Part shown: in pieces, positions 34,509 through 43,392 of the stretch | Layout: each line of letters starts with the position of its first letter | How positions within the stretch are numbered: the first letter of the stretch is position 1 | DNA from: Bin87 sp965261925 | GTDB lineage: Bacteria > Chloroflexota > Dehalococcoidia > Lucifugimonadales > UBA3495 | DNA: 64,000 nt | Direction: 5' to 3' | NCBI GenBank assembly: GCA_965261925.1 | Contig: OZ253486.1 | Coordinates: 2,728,001-2,792,000, forward strand | The notes under the pieces: generated by a model | The model's database searches: none | The model's input: only the letters and a program-made list of their open reading frames with translations | What the model was told of the DNA's origin: nothing | Made by a program: the position numbers and the translations under genes

Positions 34509-35756
34509 CTAGCTCAACCGAATTGTCGGCGCGCCGGCCACGGCCGTGTTCGAAGCCGGCGTCGGATGCGCGTCGGTGCGCACTTTTTCGCGGATGAACC
34601 GGCCGAAGAAGACAATGGACGCGCCCGCCAGGATTATGTTGATGCCGGCCATGATCCACAGGTCCGCTGTGCTCAGTGAGCCGGTGGCATCCCGCAGGAA
34701 GAACACTTCAAGGACGACCGCAACCAGGTTGATGATGCTCAGCGGCATCAGGAACTTCCAGCAAACCGCCATGATTTGGTCCAGCCGCAGTCGTGGGTAG
34801 GTGGACCTGATCCAAACGAACAGGAAGATGCCGATGAAGGTCTTGATCAGGAACCACAGCCACCCCAACCAGTCGGCGACCGGTCCCGCCCAGCCCGCGA
34901 GGAAAAGCGTGGCTATCAGGCCGGACACCACCAGCACCCCTCCGAATTCGGCGGCTTGGATCAGCGCGAATTTGATGCCGCTGTACTCTGTGTGGTAGCC
35001 CGCGATGATTTCCGATTCCGCCTCCGCGACGTCGAAGGGCGTCCGGTTCAACTCCGCGGACATTCCTGCGATGAACACGAAAAACGCCAACGGCTGCACC
35101 AGGAAGAATGGCACCGCCTGCGCCGCCACAATGTCTCCCAGCGACATCGATCCGGCCACCAGTACCACCCCCAGCAAGGACAGCACCACCGGCACTTCGT
35201 AGCTGAGCAAAACAGCCACCGCGCGGCCGGCGCCGAACAGGGCGTACCGGTTGTTGGATGCCCATCCGGCGGTGAATATCGCAATCGAGGTCAGCGAACT
35301 CACGGCCAGGATGAACAGCACCCCGACGTTCAGGTCAACCAGCGCCACGTCCTTCGCGAACGGGATCACCGCTGCGCCCACCAGCAGCGACGCCACCATG
35401 ATGATGGGCACGGCGGTGAACGCCAACTTGTCGGCGCCGTAGGGAATTATGTCCTCTTTGGTGATCAATTTGGCCAGATCCGCGATCGGTTGCAGGGCGC
35501 CGAACGGCCCCCAGCGGTTGGGACCCACCCGGTTCTGGAACCGGCCCAGCAGCCGGCGTTCTCCCCAGCTGACGATGGCCGCTCCCAACAACACCGCGTT
35601 GATCAGGATCAGCATGATGACCAGGCCGGCAACCAGATAGCTGAGCCAGCACGGCGCAATATGGGCAACCGCGCTGTAGATGAAGTAGAAAAGCGGATTG
35701 CCGCCCAGCACGCCGTCGGCGCTGAGCATCCCCTCGAGATTCGCCACGCACCGCAT
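34509..35756 (-). CDS. nuoH: NADH-quinone oxidoreductase subunit H
   Basis: NuoH forms the quinone-access channel at the junction of the arms. SWGERRLLGRFQNRVGPNRW with GPFGALQPIADLAKLITKED is the family signature; VAEAESEIIAGYHTEYSGIK is the second conserved loop. The frame has 415 residues, longer than most NuoH (about 330-350), mainly from an N-terminal lead and a C-terminal tail. The ATG at 35756 overlaps the nuoD stop by one base (TGATG); an ATG at 35729 is an alternative. Confidence 0.96.
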   Translation of the reverse strand: MRCVANLEGMLSADGVLGGNPLFYFIYSAVAHIAPCWLSYLVAGLVIMLILINAVLLGAAIVSWGERRLLGRFQNRVGPNRWGPFGALQPIADLAKLITKEDIIPYGADKLAFTAVPIIMVASLLVGAAVIPFAKDVALVDLNVGVLFILAVSSLTSIAIFTAGWASNNRYALFGAGRAVAVLLSYEVPVVLSLLGVVLVAGSMSLGDIVAAQAVPFFLVQPLAFFVFIAGMSAELNRTPFDVAEAESEIIAGYHTEYSGIKFALIQAAEFGGVLVVSGLIATLFLAGWAGPVADWLGWLWFLIKTFIGIFLFVWIRSTYPRLRLDQIMAVCWKFLMPLSIINLVAVVLEVFFLRDATGSLSTADLWIMAGINIILAGASIVFFGRFIREKVRTDAHPTPASNTAVAGAPTIRLS

Positions 35757-36862
35757 CAGCGGTCGACCTCGCCCATGTTTATGTCAACACTGCCCAACGA
35801 TACGATCATGTCGGCCAGTTTCCATCCCAGAAGCAAGTGCTCCGTGATCGTCAGATTGATGAGGGAAGGCGACCGTATCTTGCAGCGGTAAGGTGCCACC
35901 CCGCCGTCGCTCACCAGGAAGAACCCCAGCTCGCCCTTCGAAGCCTCCACTCGGCCGTATGCCTCCGCGCCCGGCGCTGCCCGCAGGACCAAGGGCAACT
36001 CCAGCCGCACCGGCCCGGGTTCAATTTGCGCCACGCACTGCCGCACGATCCGCAGGCTTTGATGCACTTCCTGCATTCGGACCCAGAACCGGTCGTAGTT
36101 GTCTCCGTTCTCGCCCACCGGCACGTCGAACTCAACCTGGTCATAGGCATCGTATGGCGCGATCTTGCGCCAGTCCCAACTCACCCCACTGGCGCGCAGG
36201 ACCGGACCGCTTACCGAGCAGTTGATCGCGACGTCGGCCGGCAGTGGACTGACGCCGCGGGTGCGTACCATCAGAATTTCGTTGCCAAGCAGGAGGTTTT
36301 CGAGTTCTTCCAATTCCCCCTCGAAATCGGCGAGGAACTGGTCCAGGGCCGGCCAGAAATCCGGCGGAGTGTCGGCGAACACACCTCCCGGCCGCATGTA
36401 GCTCACCGTGATCCGCGCGCCGCACAACATCTCGAAAAGGTCCAGGATCCTCTCCCGGCTGCGGAACGTGTACATCAGCGGCGTCCCGAACGCCCCCAGT
36501 TCCTGCACGAAGAACCCCACTGCGATCAGGTGGCTGGCGATGCGCTGCAATTCGGCAGTCAGCGTCCGCAGGTACTTCCCACGGGTTGGCGGCTCGATGC
36601 CCAACAGCTGTTCCACGGCCAGGCAATACGCCTGGTTGTTAATCATCGACGACGTGTAGTCCAGGCGGTCGGTGAGGGTCACCACCTGCACGTAGTTGCG
36701 CTCCTCGGCCAACTTTTCGCTGCCCCGGTGCAGGTACCCCAGCACCGGCTCGACCTCGACGATATCTTCCCCGTCAAAGGTGATGCGAACCCGGAACACC
36801 CCGTGCGTGCTGGGGTGCTGCGGCCCCACGTTGACCGTCATTGGCTCGGTGCGAATCGTCAT
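35756..36862 (-). CDS. nuoD: NADH-quinone oxidoreductase subunit D
   Basis: This is the 49-kDa-type subunit that forms the quinone-binding pocket with NuoB. The N-terminus has VNVGPQHPSTHGVFRVRITF; EPVLGYLHRGSEKLAEERNY and LDYTSSMINNQAYCLAVEQL follow. The C-terminus GSVDINMGEVDR is the usual end. It has 368 residues, not fused to NuoC. A 33-base gap separates it from nuoC. Confidence 0.97.
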   Translation of the reverse strand: MTIRTEPMTVNVGPQHPSTHGVFRVRITFDGEDIVEVEPVLGYLHRGSEKLAEERNYVQVVTLTDRLDYTSSMINNQAYCLAVEQLLGIEPPTRGKYLRTLTAELQRIASHLIAVGFFVQELGAFGTPLMYTFRSRERILDLFEMLCGARITVSYMRPGGVFADTPPDFWPALDQFLADFEGELEELENLLLGNEILMVRTRGVSPLPADVAINCSVSGPVLRASGVSWDWRKIAPYDAYDQVEFDVPVGENGDNYDRFWVRMQEVHQSLRIVRQCVAQIEPGPVRLELPLVLRAAPGAEAYGRVEASKGELGFFLVSDGGVAPYRCKIRSPSLINLTITEHLLLGWKLADMIVSLGSVDINMGEVDR

Positions 36863-36895
36863 GGTTTACGGTCCAGGATCCTCGGCCAGAGGAAT

Positions 36896-37339
36896 CTACA
36901 GGAAGTCCTTTCGCAGCGGATGACCTTCGAAACCTTCCCACAGCATGATGCGTTTCATGTTGGGATGGCCAGTAAAGCGGACGCCCATCAGGTCCCAGAT
37001 CTCCCGCTCCTGGAAATCGGCGCCCTTCCACACTCCCACCACCGAGGCCGCCGTTGGCTCTTCGCGGCCGTAAACCCGGCTGCGCACCACACCGGTTTGC
37101 CGCTTCGCGATTGAGGTGAGGTGGTACACCAACTCGAAGTGCTCAACGAAATCGATCGCGCTGACGGAGTTGAGATACTTGAAATCGATCTCTGCGTCGT
37201 CGTGAAGGACGCTCGCGACCGACCCGAGCGAACTCGGCTCCACCCAAACTGCCGCGTCGTCCCATCCAACTACGGAGTTCGGCACTGCGTCCTGCAGGCG
37301 CTGCGCCAAGGTCTCGCCGGACACGATGCTCAGCGTCAC
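36896..37339 (-). CDS. nuoC: NADH-quinone oxidoreductase subunit C
   Basis: This is the 30-kDa-type peripheral subunit (147 residues). VYGREEPTAASVVGVWKGAD with FQEREIWDLMGVRFTGHPNM and RIMLWEGFEGHPLRKDF is the signature. I chose the GTG at 37339, which overlaps the nuoB stop (GTGA); upstream sequence in this frame is the wrong reading of nuoB. It is somewhat shorter at the N-terminus than many homologues. Confidence 0.94.
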   Translation of the reverse strand: MTLSIVSGETLAQRLQDAVPNSVVGWDDAAVWVEPSSLGSVASVLHDDAEIDFKYLNSVSAIDFVEHFELVYHLTSIAKRQTGVVRSRVYGREEPTAASVVGVWKGADFQEREIWDLMGVRFTGHPNMKRIMLWEGFEGHPLRKDFL

Positions 37340-37968
37340 GGCTTGAAGCTCCCGTTGCCCAGGTTGCGGTACTTCTTGATCTTCTCGTGCAGTTCCATGA
37401 TCCCGTAGAGCAACGCGTCGGGGCGGGGAGGGCATCCTGGCACGTACACGTCCACCGGAATGATGTGGTCCACTCCCGGCACCACGCTGTACGATCCGAA
37501 GTACGGCCCGCCGCTGGTTGCGCATACTCCCATCGCGATGACCCAGCGGGGTTCGGCCATCTGCTCGTAAATTCGCTGGATGGGTGGCGCCATCTTCCAG
37601 GTGACGGTTCCCGCCACGATCATCAGGTCGGCCTGCCGCGGGGAGGCACGGAAAACTTCCATGCCGAACCGCGATATGTCGAACCGGCCCATGGCAGTCG
37701 CCATCATCTCGAAGGCGCAGCACGCCAGTCCAAAAGACACCGGCCAAAGCGCTGACTTGCGGCTCCAGTTCACCAGCGCGTCCACCGACGTGACCATCAG
37801 GTTTCGCTGCAGGTCGTCCGGTACCTCGATGGCGGGAACCTCGATCGGCGTTTGCGACGCGGCGATCAGTTCGTTCACCAGTTGACCTTCCGAGCGGTCG
37901 ATGTCCCAGGTCCTGCTGTGCAGTGGCCCGCCGGACGACGGCAAGGTGAAATTGGTCGGTTCTGCCAT
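37336..37968 (-). CDS. nuoB: NADH-quinone oxidoreductase subunit B
   Basis: NuoB carries cluster N2, the last iron-sulfur centre before quinone. The four cysteines are in SFGLACCAFEMMATAMGRFD (two adjacent Cys), MGVCATSGGPYFGSYSVVPG and VYVPGCPPRPDALLYGI. I chose the ATG at 37968 (MAEPTNFTLPSS), giving 210 residues, just after nuoA (stop at 37974). The N-terminal 50 residues before VNWSRKSALWPVSFGLACC are longer than average. Confidence 0.97.
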   Translation of the reverse strand: MAEPTNFTLPSSGGPLHSRTWDIDRSEGQLVNELIAASQTPIEVPAIEVPDDLQRNLMVTSVDALVNWSRKSALWPVSFGLACCAFEMMATAMGRFDISRFGMEVFRASPRQADLMIVAGTVTWKMAPPIQRIYEQMAEPRWVIAMGVCATSGGPYFGSYSVVPGVDHIIPVDVYVPGCPPRPDALLYGIMELHEKIKKYRNLGNGSFKP

Positions 37969-37973
37969 TCTGT

Positions 37974-38360
37974 TTACCCCTGCCATTCCAGATCCCGCTT
38001 CCGCCAGGCGTAGGCCCAGGCCAGCAGCAGGATCCCGACGAACACCGCCATTTCTATCAGCGCAAACAGTTCCAGGGTCAGGAACTTGGTTGCCCATGGG
38101 TAGAGAAATACCACCTCAACGTCGAATATCACGAAGAGGATGGCGAACATGTAATACCGGAATTGGAACCTGTTCCACGTCCCGCCGATGGTCTGCACGC
38201 CGCACTCGTAGGTGTCGTGCTTGACCGCGTTCGGACGCGCTGGCCGTATCCCAAATCGGGAGAGCCCGTGCGAAGCGAGCAACATGCTACAGGGCACAAC
38301 GATGGATATGACCAAAAAGATGGCGATCAGTCCATACTGGCCAAAGTAGTCTTCGAGCAT
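37974..38360 (-). CDS. nuoA: NADH-quinone oxidoreductase subunit A
   Basis: This is a small membrane subunit (128 residues, three helices) and the first gene of the operon. The conserved loop and helix read YECGVQTIGGTWNRFQFRYY and AILFVIFDVEVVFLYPW. It is transcribed from the promoter region shared with the divergent hydrolase gene. Confidence 0.96.
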   Translation of the reverse strand: MLEDYFGQYGLIAIFLVISIVVPCSMLLASHGLSRFGIRPARPNAVKHDTYECGVQTIGGTWNRFQFRYYMFAILFVIFDVEVVFLYPWATKFLTLELFALIEMAVFVGILLLAWAYAWRKRDLEWQG

Positions 38361-38414
38361 AGCAGCGGTTTCTCTGATCGGCGTACCGAATGGTATGGAT
38401 AATTGGGCGGCGGC

Positions 38415-38420
38415 ATTATA
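38415..38420 (-). promoter_or_regulatory. Probable -10 box of the nuo operon
   Basis: TATAAT on the minus strand at 38420-38415 lies 55 bases before nuoA. A weak TTTATC about 16 bases further upstream could be the -35. The same AT-rich island holds CATAAT on the plus strand and could also serve the divergent hydrolase gene. Confidence 0.5.
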
Positions 38421-38461
38421 GCATAATGGCTACTCCGATAAACCCAACCGAAGGCCATCCG

Positions 38462-39331
38462 ATGCCCGACGCTTCGCCAACCCACGATTGGACCAGCCAC
38501 TGCGTATCCGCCAACGGAATTCGCCACCATTATCTGGAATGGGGCGATCCGTCCAACCCACCGCTGCTGATGCTTCACGCCACCGGTCTATGCGCCTGGC
38601 CGTGGAAACCCATCGCCCGCCGGCTGGCCGGGAACTACCGGGTTCTGGCCTTCGACCAGCGCGGGCACGGCGATACCGACCGGTCTGACAAGGGTTACCG
38701 GTTCGAGTATGCCGGGGAAGACCTGGCTGCCATCGTCGATACGATGGACCTCGAATCGCCACGCGTCATCGGCCATTCCTCCGGTGGTTTGGCCGCCATC
38801 ATCGCTTCCACCATATTGCCCGACAGGTTCGGCCGCGTGGTGCTGGTGGAGACCAGGGTCAGCAACGACGCCCCTTCTGCGCCCAGCCAGGACTTGAGCC
38901 GGCGCGCCGAACGCACTCGGATGAAGCGAGCCATCTGGGAATCCCGCGAGGCCATGTTCGATGCCTACCGCACGCGCGCGGCCTTCAAAGACTGGGAGGA
39001 CGAGCCCTATCGCCAGTTCATTGATGGTGGTACCCGGCTGCTTCCTGACGGTCGCGCCGAGCTCAAGTGTCACCCGGAAACCGAGGCCACCTTCTACGGG
39101 ATGCGTGACGATCTTGCCGTGGAGCCCTATCTGAGCGGGCTATCCGGAGATTGGCTGCTGCTCCTGGGCGACTATCCCGGGTCTCAGCGGCCCGACGACC
39201 CTGGCGTCAGGCGGTTCCGCGAATTGGTTCCCCGGTCTGATGTCAAACCCATGGGTAAGGGCACGCACTTCCTGCCCATGGAATATCCCAGCGATGTGCT
39301 CGGCGCAATTCAAGGTTGGCTTGGCGATTGA
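38462..39331 (+). CDS. Alpha/beta hydrolase
   Basis: This 289-residue protein has the alpha/beta hydrolase fold. LLMLHATGLCAWPWKPIARR is the oxyanion region, VLAFDQRGHGDTDRSDKGYR the next strand, and VIGHSSGGLAAIIASTI holds the nucleophile elbow (GHSSGG). The acid and His positions are less clear; the C-terminal KGTHFLPMEYPSDV supplies the likely His. I chose the ATG at 38462 (MPDASPTHDW) with AAGG upstream; ATG 38426 would add 12 residues but lies within the promoter island. The substrate is unknown. It stands alone. Confidence 0.88.
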   Translation: MPDASPTHDWTSHCVSANGIRHHYLEWGDPSNPPLLMLHATGLCAWPWKPIARRLAGNYRVLAFDQRGHGDTDRSDKGYRFEYAGEDLAAIVDTMDLESPRVIGHSSGGLAAIIASTILPDRFGRVVLVETRVSNDAPSAPSQDLSRRAERTRMKRAIWESREAMFDAYRTRAAFKDWEDEPYRQFIDGGTRLLPDGRAELKCHPETEATFYGMRDDLAVEPYLSGLSGDWLLLLGDYPGSQRPDDPGVRRFRELVPRSDVKPMGKGTHFLPMEYPSDVLGAIQGWLGD

Positions 39332-39397
39332 CATGGCCAATGACTATCGCACCGCCAAGGTTCAGACTCCCGGCATCTGCCCAATAGGATAAGTTAC

Positions 39398-40630
39398 TTG
39401 ACCTCTTCAAATGCAAAATCCGGCCCGTTGGCCGGTCTCCGCGTCCTGGATCTGTCGATCATCGTGGCCGGCGGCACCGCCTCATCTTTGATGGCCGATT
39501 TCGGCGCCGATGTTATCAAGATCGAGCGACCAGGGTCGGGTGACCCGCTGCGCAATTGGGGCCCGTTTTACAACGGCGTGTCGCTGTGGTGGAAGGTACA
39601 TTCCCGCAACAAGCAGTCCATCACCCTGAACATGGCCGACCCCAAAGGCCAGTCGCTGCTCAAACAATTGGCCTCCCAGGCCGATGTCCTGATCGAGGGA
39701 TTCCGACCCGGAACCCTGGAACGCTGGAACTTGGGGCCGGCCGACCTGCACGCCGCCGACGTGAACCCCGGCCTCGTGATCCTGCGCTTCTCCGGGTTCG
39801 GGCAGACCGGTCCGTATCGGGACCGGCCCGGTTTCGGCACCATTGCCGAGTGCATGAGCGGTTACATCGGCATGACCGGTTTCCCGGACACGCCACCAAA
39901 TCTTCCTCCAGTCCCATTGGCCGACGAGATCGCGGGGGTCTTTGGCGCCATGTCCGGCATGATGGCGATTTATCGCCGTGACGCCGACACGCGCGACGGT
40001 CGTCCCGGGGCCGGCCAAGTGGTCGACCTCAGCCTCTTTGAACCGCTCTTCCGCCTCTGTATTCCCCACCTCACCATCTACGACCGGCTCGGCGAAATCC
40101 GAGAGCGCATTGGTAACGACTTTCCGGATGCGGCTCCGCGCAGCCTCTATCGCACCGGCGACGATCGCTGGCTCGGCCTTTCCGCCACTTCGCAAAACAC
40201 CTGGGAAGGACTGGCCCGCGCTATGGGGCTTGACGAGCTGCTGTCCGACCCGCGCTTCGCCAACAACGCCGCGCGCCTCGAGTCCAAGGACGCGCTGAAT
40301 GAGGTGCTGCAGGGTTGGCTCGGTTCACGCGACATCGACGCCATCATGGACGAACTGATCCCGGCCGGTGGCGTGGTCGGGCCGGTTTACAACAGCGCCG
40401 ACATCGTGGCTGATCCCCACTTCCAGGAGCGCGAAGACATCGTCGAAATCGCCGATCCTGAGCTGGGGAACACCCGGATGCTCGGACTTGTCCCGAAGTT
40501 TAGCGAGACCCCCGGAGAGCTGCGCCACATGGGGCCCTCGGTGGGAGAGCACAACTCAGCGGTCTACGGTGAATGGCTGGGCCTGTCCGAAGACGACCTT
40601 AGATCCCTCGCCACCGAAGGTGTAGTCTGA
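39398..40630 (+). CDS. CaiB/BaiF family (type III) CoA transferase
   Basis: This 410-residue enzyme transfers CoA between carboxylic acids. GPLAGLRVLDLSIIVAGGTA, SLMADFGADVIKIERPGSGD with PLRNWGPF, and SRNKQSITLNMADPKGQSLL are typical N-terminal segments. PVPLADEIAGVFGAMSGMMA contains the catalytic Asp region. YRTGDDRWLGLSATSQNTWE and GVVGPVYNSADIVADPHFQE are C-terminal signatures. It starts at a TTG (39398), eight bases after AGGATAAG. Its stop overlaps the rdgB ATG (TGATG). The substrate is unknown. Confidence 0.92.
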   Translation: MTSSNAKSGPLAGLRVLDLSIIVAGGTASSLMADFGADVIKIERPGSGDPLRNWGPFYNGVSLWWKVHSRNKQSITLNMADPKGQSLLKQLASQADVLIEGFRPGTLERWNLGPADLHAADVNPGLVILRFSGFGQTGPYRDRPGFGTIAECMSGYIGMTGFPDTPPNLPPVPLADEIAGVFGAMSGMMAIYRRDADTRDGRPGAGQVVDLSLFEPLFRLCIPHLTIYDRLGEIRERIGNDFPDAAPRSLYRTGDDRWLGLSATSQNTWEGLARAMGLDELLSDPRFANNAARLESKDALNEVLQGWLGSRDIDAIMDELIPAGGVVGPVYNSADIVADPHFQEREDIVEIADPELGNTRMLGLVPKFSETPGELRHMGPSVGEHNSAVYGEWLGLSEDDLRSLATEGVV

Positions 40631-41244
40631 TGGTGTCGGCCTCGGTGCTTGTCGTCGCCACCCGTAACCACGGCAAGATGCGAGAGTATCGGCAATTGCT
40701 CGCCGATTGGCCGGTGCGATTGATCTCGCTGGACGAAGCGGGAGTAGCCGGGGACGTCGAGGAGACTGGCGATACCTTCGCAGCCAACGCCCGCCTCAAG
40801 GCCGGCGAGTACGCCAGATTATCGAACCTGCCCACGATTTCGGACGACTCCGGCCTGGAGGTATTTTTCCTCGGCGGCGACCCCGGGGTGTATTCTGCCC
40901 GCTACGGCGGCGATGCCTGCCGGTCGGACGCCGACCGAGTTGACCTGTTGCTGCACAATCTCGACGGTGTGCCTTGGGATCGCCGGGTGGCCCGGTTCCG
41001 CTGTGTTACCGCGATCGCCGCACCTGGTGGCGCGGTTATCGGAACGGTCGTCGGCTCCATCGCCGGAATGATACAATCTCAACCAGAGGGTGAGCACGGT
41101 TTCGGTTACGACCCGGTGTTCCATCTTCCCACCTTCCGGCAGACCATCGCGCAGGTACCCTTGGAAATCAAGAACCGCATCAGCCACCGCGCCGACGCCG
41201 CCCGTAAAGCGCGTAGCGTCTTGCAGGCGTTGTGGGACAAATAG
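40630..41244 (+). CDS. rdgB: RdgB/HAM1 XTP/dITP pyrophosphatase
   Basis: This house-cleaning enzyme hydrolyses non-canonical purine nucleoside triphosphates such as dITP and XTP. The motifs are VVATRNHGKMREYRQLL, NLPTISDDSGLEVFFLGG with DPGVYSARYGGD, HGFGYDPVFHLP and KNRISHRADAARK. It has 204 residues. The ATG shares its A with the stop of the upstream gene (TGATG), so the two are translationally coupled. Confidence 0.95.
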   Translation: MVSASVLVVATRNHGKMREYRQLLADWPVRLISLDEAGVAGDVEETGDTFAANARLKAGEYARLSNLPTISDDSGLEVFFLGGDPGVYSARYGGDACRSDADRVDLLLHNLDGVPWDRRVARFRCVTAIAAPGGAVIGTVVGSIAGMIQSQPEGEHGFGYDPVFHLPTFRQTIAQVPLEIKNRISHRADAARKARSVLQALWDK

Positions 41245-41263
41245 CAAAGCTGTCGCCCTAGTC

Positions 41264-42280
41264 ATGATCACTGATCTGTTTGGCCGCCCCCTTCGGGATC
41301 TCCGTATTTCGGTCACCGACCGATGCAATTTCCGCTGCCCATATTGCATGCCGGCCGAGATCTTCGGCGAAGCGTACGAGTTTCTGCCCAAAGACGAGAT
41401 TCTCACCTTCGAAGAGATCTCACGCCTGGCGGCAATCTTCGTCGACGCTGGCGTCAACAAGCTCCGCATCACGGGTGGCGAGCCATTGCTGCGCGTCGAC
41501 CTGCCGAAGCTGATCGCTCAGCTGTCCGCCATCCCCGGTGCCGACGACATCACCCTGACTACCAACGGATACCTGCTCGCCCAACAAGCGACCCAACTGG
41601 CCGAGGCAGGTCTGGTCCGCATCACTGTCAGCCTGGATTCGCTGGATGACGAGGTCTTCAAGCGCATGAACGGGCGTGGTTTTGGAACCCGCCGCGTGCT
41701 GGACGGAATTGGGCGCGCGTCTGATGCCGGTTTGAACCCGGTCAAGATCAACGCCGTCGTTCAGAAGGGCGTGAATGACCACACCGTGGTGGAGCTGGCA
41801 CGCCACTTCAAGGGAACCGGACACATCGTTCGTTTCATCGAATACATGGACGTCGGCACCCGCAACGGCTGGAAACTCGACGAGGTCGTGTCCGCCGCCG
41901 AGATAGTGGTCATGATCGACGCCGAACTGCCTTTGGAGCCCGCTGACCCCAATTACCTGGGTGAGGTCGCCAACCGCTGGCGTTACCGGGACGGCGCCGG
42001 CGAAATCGGCGTGATCGCCTCCGTGACCCAGCCCTTCTGTTCCAACTGCACTCGCGCCCGCCTCTCCACCGACGGCAAGCTCTACACCTGCCTGTTCGCG
42101 ACCGACGGTGTCGACCTGCGCGGCCCAATGCGTAAGGGCGCCTCCAATGCCGAACTGGCCGACGTCATCGCCGGCGCGTGGAGCGTCCGACGGGACCGAT
42201 ACTCAGAAGAACGCGCCGAACTGACCGCGGCCGAAACTGCGAGTCGCCCCAAGGTTGAGATGTACCACATCGGTGGATGA
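41264..42280 (+). CDS. moaA: GTP 3',8-cyclase MoaA
   Basis: This radical SAM enzyme carries out the first step of molybdenum cofactor synthesis. The N-terminal cluster motif is DRCNFRCPYCMPAEIFG; the GTP-binding C-terminal cluster is CSNCTRARLSTDGKLYTC. KLRITGGEPLLRVDL and TVSLDSLDDEVFKRM are present, and the protein ends in the functional Gly-Gly (MYHIGG). It has 338 residues. It starts at ATG 41264, 19 bases after rdgB; the longer open frame from 41090 is a misreading of rdgB. Confidence 0.97.
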   Translation: MITDLFGRPLRDLRISVTDRCNFRCPYCMPAEIFGEAYEFLPKDEILTFEEISRLAAIFVDAGVNKLRITGGEPLLRVDLPKLIAQLSAIPGADDITLTTNGYLLAQQATQLAEAGLVRITVSLDSLDDEVFKRMNGRGFGTRRVLDGIGRASDAGLNPVKINAVVQKGVNDHTVVELARHFKGTGHIVRFIEYMDVGTRNGWKLDEVVSAAEIVVMIDAELPLEPADPNYLGEVANRWRYRDGAGEIGVIASVTQPFCSNCTRARLSTDGKLYTCLFATDGVDLRGPMRKGASNAELADVIAGAWSVRRDRYSEERAELTAAETASRPKVEMYHIGG

Positions 42281-42288
42281 AGGGGACC

Positions 42289-42798
42289 ATGACAACCGAA
42301 AACTCCAGCAAGCCCGCTGATCGCCTGACGCACTTGGCCGAAGATGGCAGCGCCAGCATGGTCGACGTAGGTTGGAAACCCGTCACCGATCGCATGGCGC
42401 AGGCTTGCGGCTACGTGGTCATGCAGCCGGCTACTTTGGCTCTGATCCGCGATGGTTTGATGAAGAAGGGCGACGTGCTCACCATCGCCCAATTGGCCGG
42501 CATCATGGGCGCCAAGAAGACTTCCGAGCTTATCCCTTTGTGCCATCCCCTGCCATTGAACAAAGTCGACGTGCAGCTCGACCTGGAGGAAGCCGAAAGC
42601 CGGGTTCGCATCACCACGACGGCGACTACTTCCGGAAAAACGGGCGTCGAGATGGAAGCCCTGACCGCGGTCTCGGTGGCCGCCCTCACGGTCTACGACA
42701 TGTGCAAGGCCGTCGACCGGGCCGTTTGCATCGATGGCGTCAGGCTGCTGCGCAAAACCGGTGGCCAATCCGGCGACATTGACCTGACCGTTGCCTAG
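42289..42798 (+). CDS. moaC: Cyclic pyranopterin monophosphate synthase MoaC
   Basis: MoaC converts the MoaA product to cPMP. LTHLAEDGSASMVDVGWKPV, GAKKTSELIPLCHPLPLNKV, SGKTGVEMEALTAVSVAALT and VYDMCKAVDRAVCIDGVRLL are the family motifs. I prefer the ATG at 42289 (GAAGGGGACC before it); the ATG at 42277 overlaps the moaA stop and would add four residues. It is the only other moa gene in the window. Confidence 0.96.
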   Translation: MTTENSSKPADRLTHLAEDGSASMVDVGWKPVTDRMAQACGYVVMQPATLALIRDGLMKKGDVLTIAQLAGIMGAKKTSELIPLCHPLPLNKVDVQLDLEEAESRVRITTTATTSGKTGVEMEALTAVSVAALTVYDMCKAVDRAVCIDGVRLLRKTGGQSGDIDLTVA

Positions 42799-43166
42799 CC
42801 GGCGCGCTTAGCGACCTCGGCAGCAAGCACGCGCACGGCCTCCGTCAAGTAAATCAGCCGCTCGTGGGCCGTCAAATCCAACGGCCGGTATTCCTCAACC
42901 TGGTCGACCTCCAGCACCCCGATCACGCCGGGGATCGCTGCAACGTCCAGTTCGGCGATCTCCCCATCCGGAGTTATGACGACGCATCCCAAGTCCGGCA
43001 ATGGAGCCGGAATCGGGTCAAGCTCGACCGCTTGGATTGTTGTCATGCCCAGGAAAGCCGGAAACGGTTGCAGTTCCCTGCACAATTCCGACACCACGGT
43101 TTCTAGTCCGACAACCGCCCCCCATAGCGCGTGGTCCGCGTCGCCCGACCGATGCTGCACCGTCAT
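42795..43166 (-). CDS. Hypothetical protein convergent with moaC
   Basis: I do not recognise this 123-residue protein. It looks like a single alpha-beta domain: GAVVGLETVVSELCRELQPF, GCVVITPDGEIAELDVAAIP, GVIGVLEVDQVEEYRPLDLT and HERLIYLTEAVRVLAAEVAK. There is no signal peptide or membrane segment. Its stop codon overlaps that of moaC tail to tail. Codon use resembles the flanks, which supports a real gene. Confidence 0.65.
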   Translation of the reverse strand: MTVQHRSGDADHALWGAVVGLETVVSELCRELQPFPAFLGMTTIQAVELDPIPAPLPDLGCVVITPDGEIAELDVAAIPGVIGVLEVDQVEEYRPLDLTAHERLIYLTEAVRVLAAEVAKRAG

Positions 43167-43246
43167 TCGATTGACAACCCGGCTGCCACAGCCTTACCAT
43201 GGATTGGTTTGCGGTAGCATCGGCGTCTGGTCGAGGCCGCTCGGTA

Positions 43247-43321
43247 GGCGACGTAGCTCAGAGGCAGAGCGGGCGCTTCATAAGCGCTAGGTCGTTGGTT
43301 CGAATCCATCCGTCGCCACCA
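43247..43321 (+). tRNA. tRNA-Met (anticodon CAT)
   Basis: The acceptor stem GGCGACG/CGTCGCC, D-arm GCTC/GAGC, anticodon stem GGCGC/GCGCT with loop TTCATAA, T-loop TTCGAAT and encoded CCA (43319-43321) are all visible. The anticodon is CAT. An elongator Met tRNA is most likely; an Ile2 tRNA whose C34 is modified to lysidine cannot be excluded by eye. One T-stem pair is a T-T mismatch. Confidence 0.92.
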
Positions 43322-43346
43322 TCGCTCCCAGCGAGCGCAAAACGAA

Positions 43347-43377
43347 AGCCGGGTCATACGACCCGGCTCGTTTTTTC
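43347..43377 (+). terminator. Rho-independent terminator after tRNA-Met
   Basis: An 8-bp stem AGCCGGGT/ACCCGGCT (43347-43354 and 43361-43368) is followed by CGTTTTTT. A-rich sequence on the left (AAAACGAA) makes it usable for the convergent PAC2 gene too. Confidence 0.88.
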
Positions 43378-43392
43378 TGCGAATCTGGCGTG

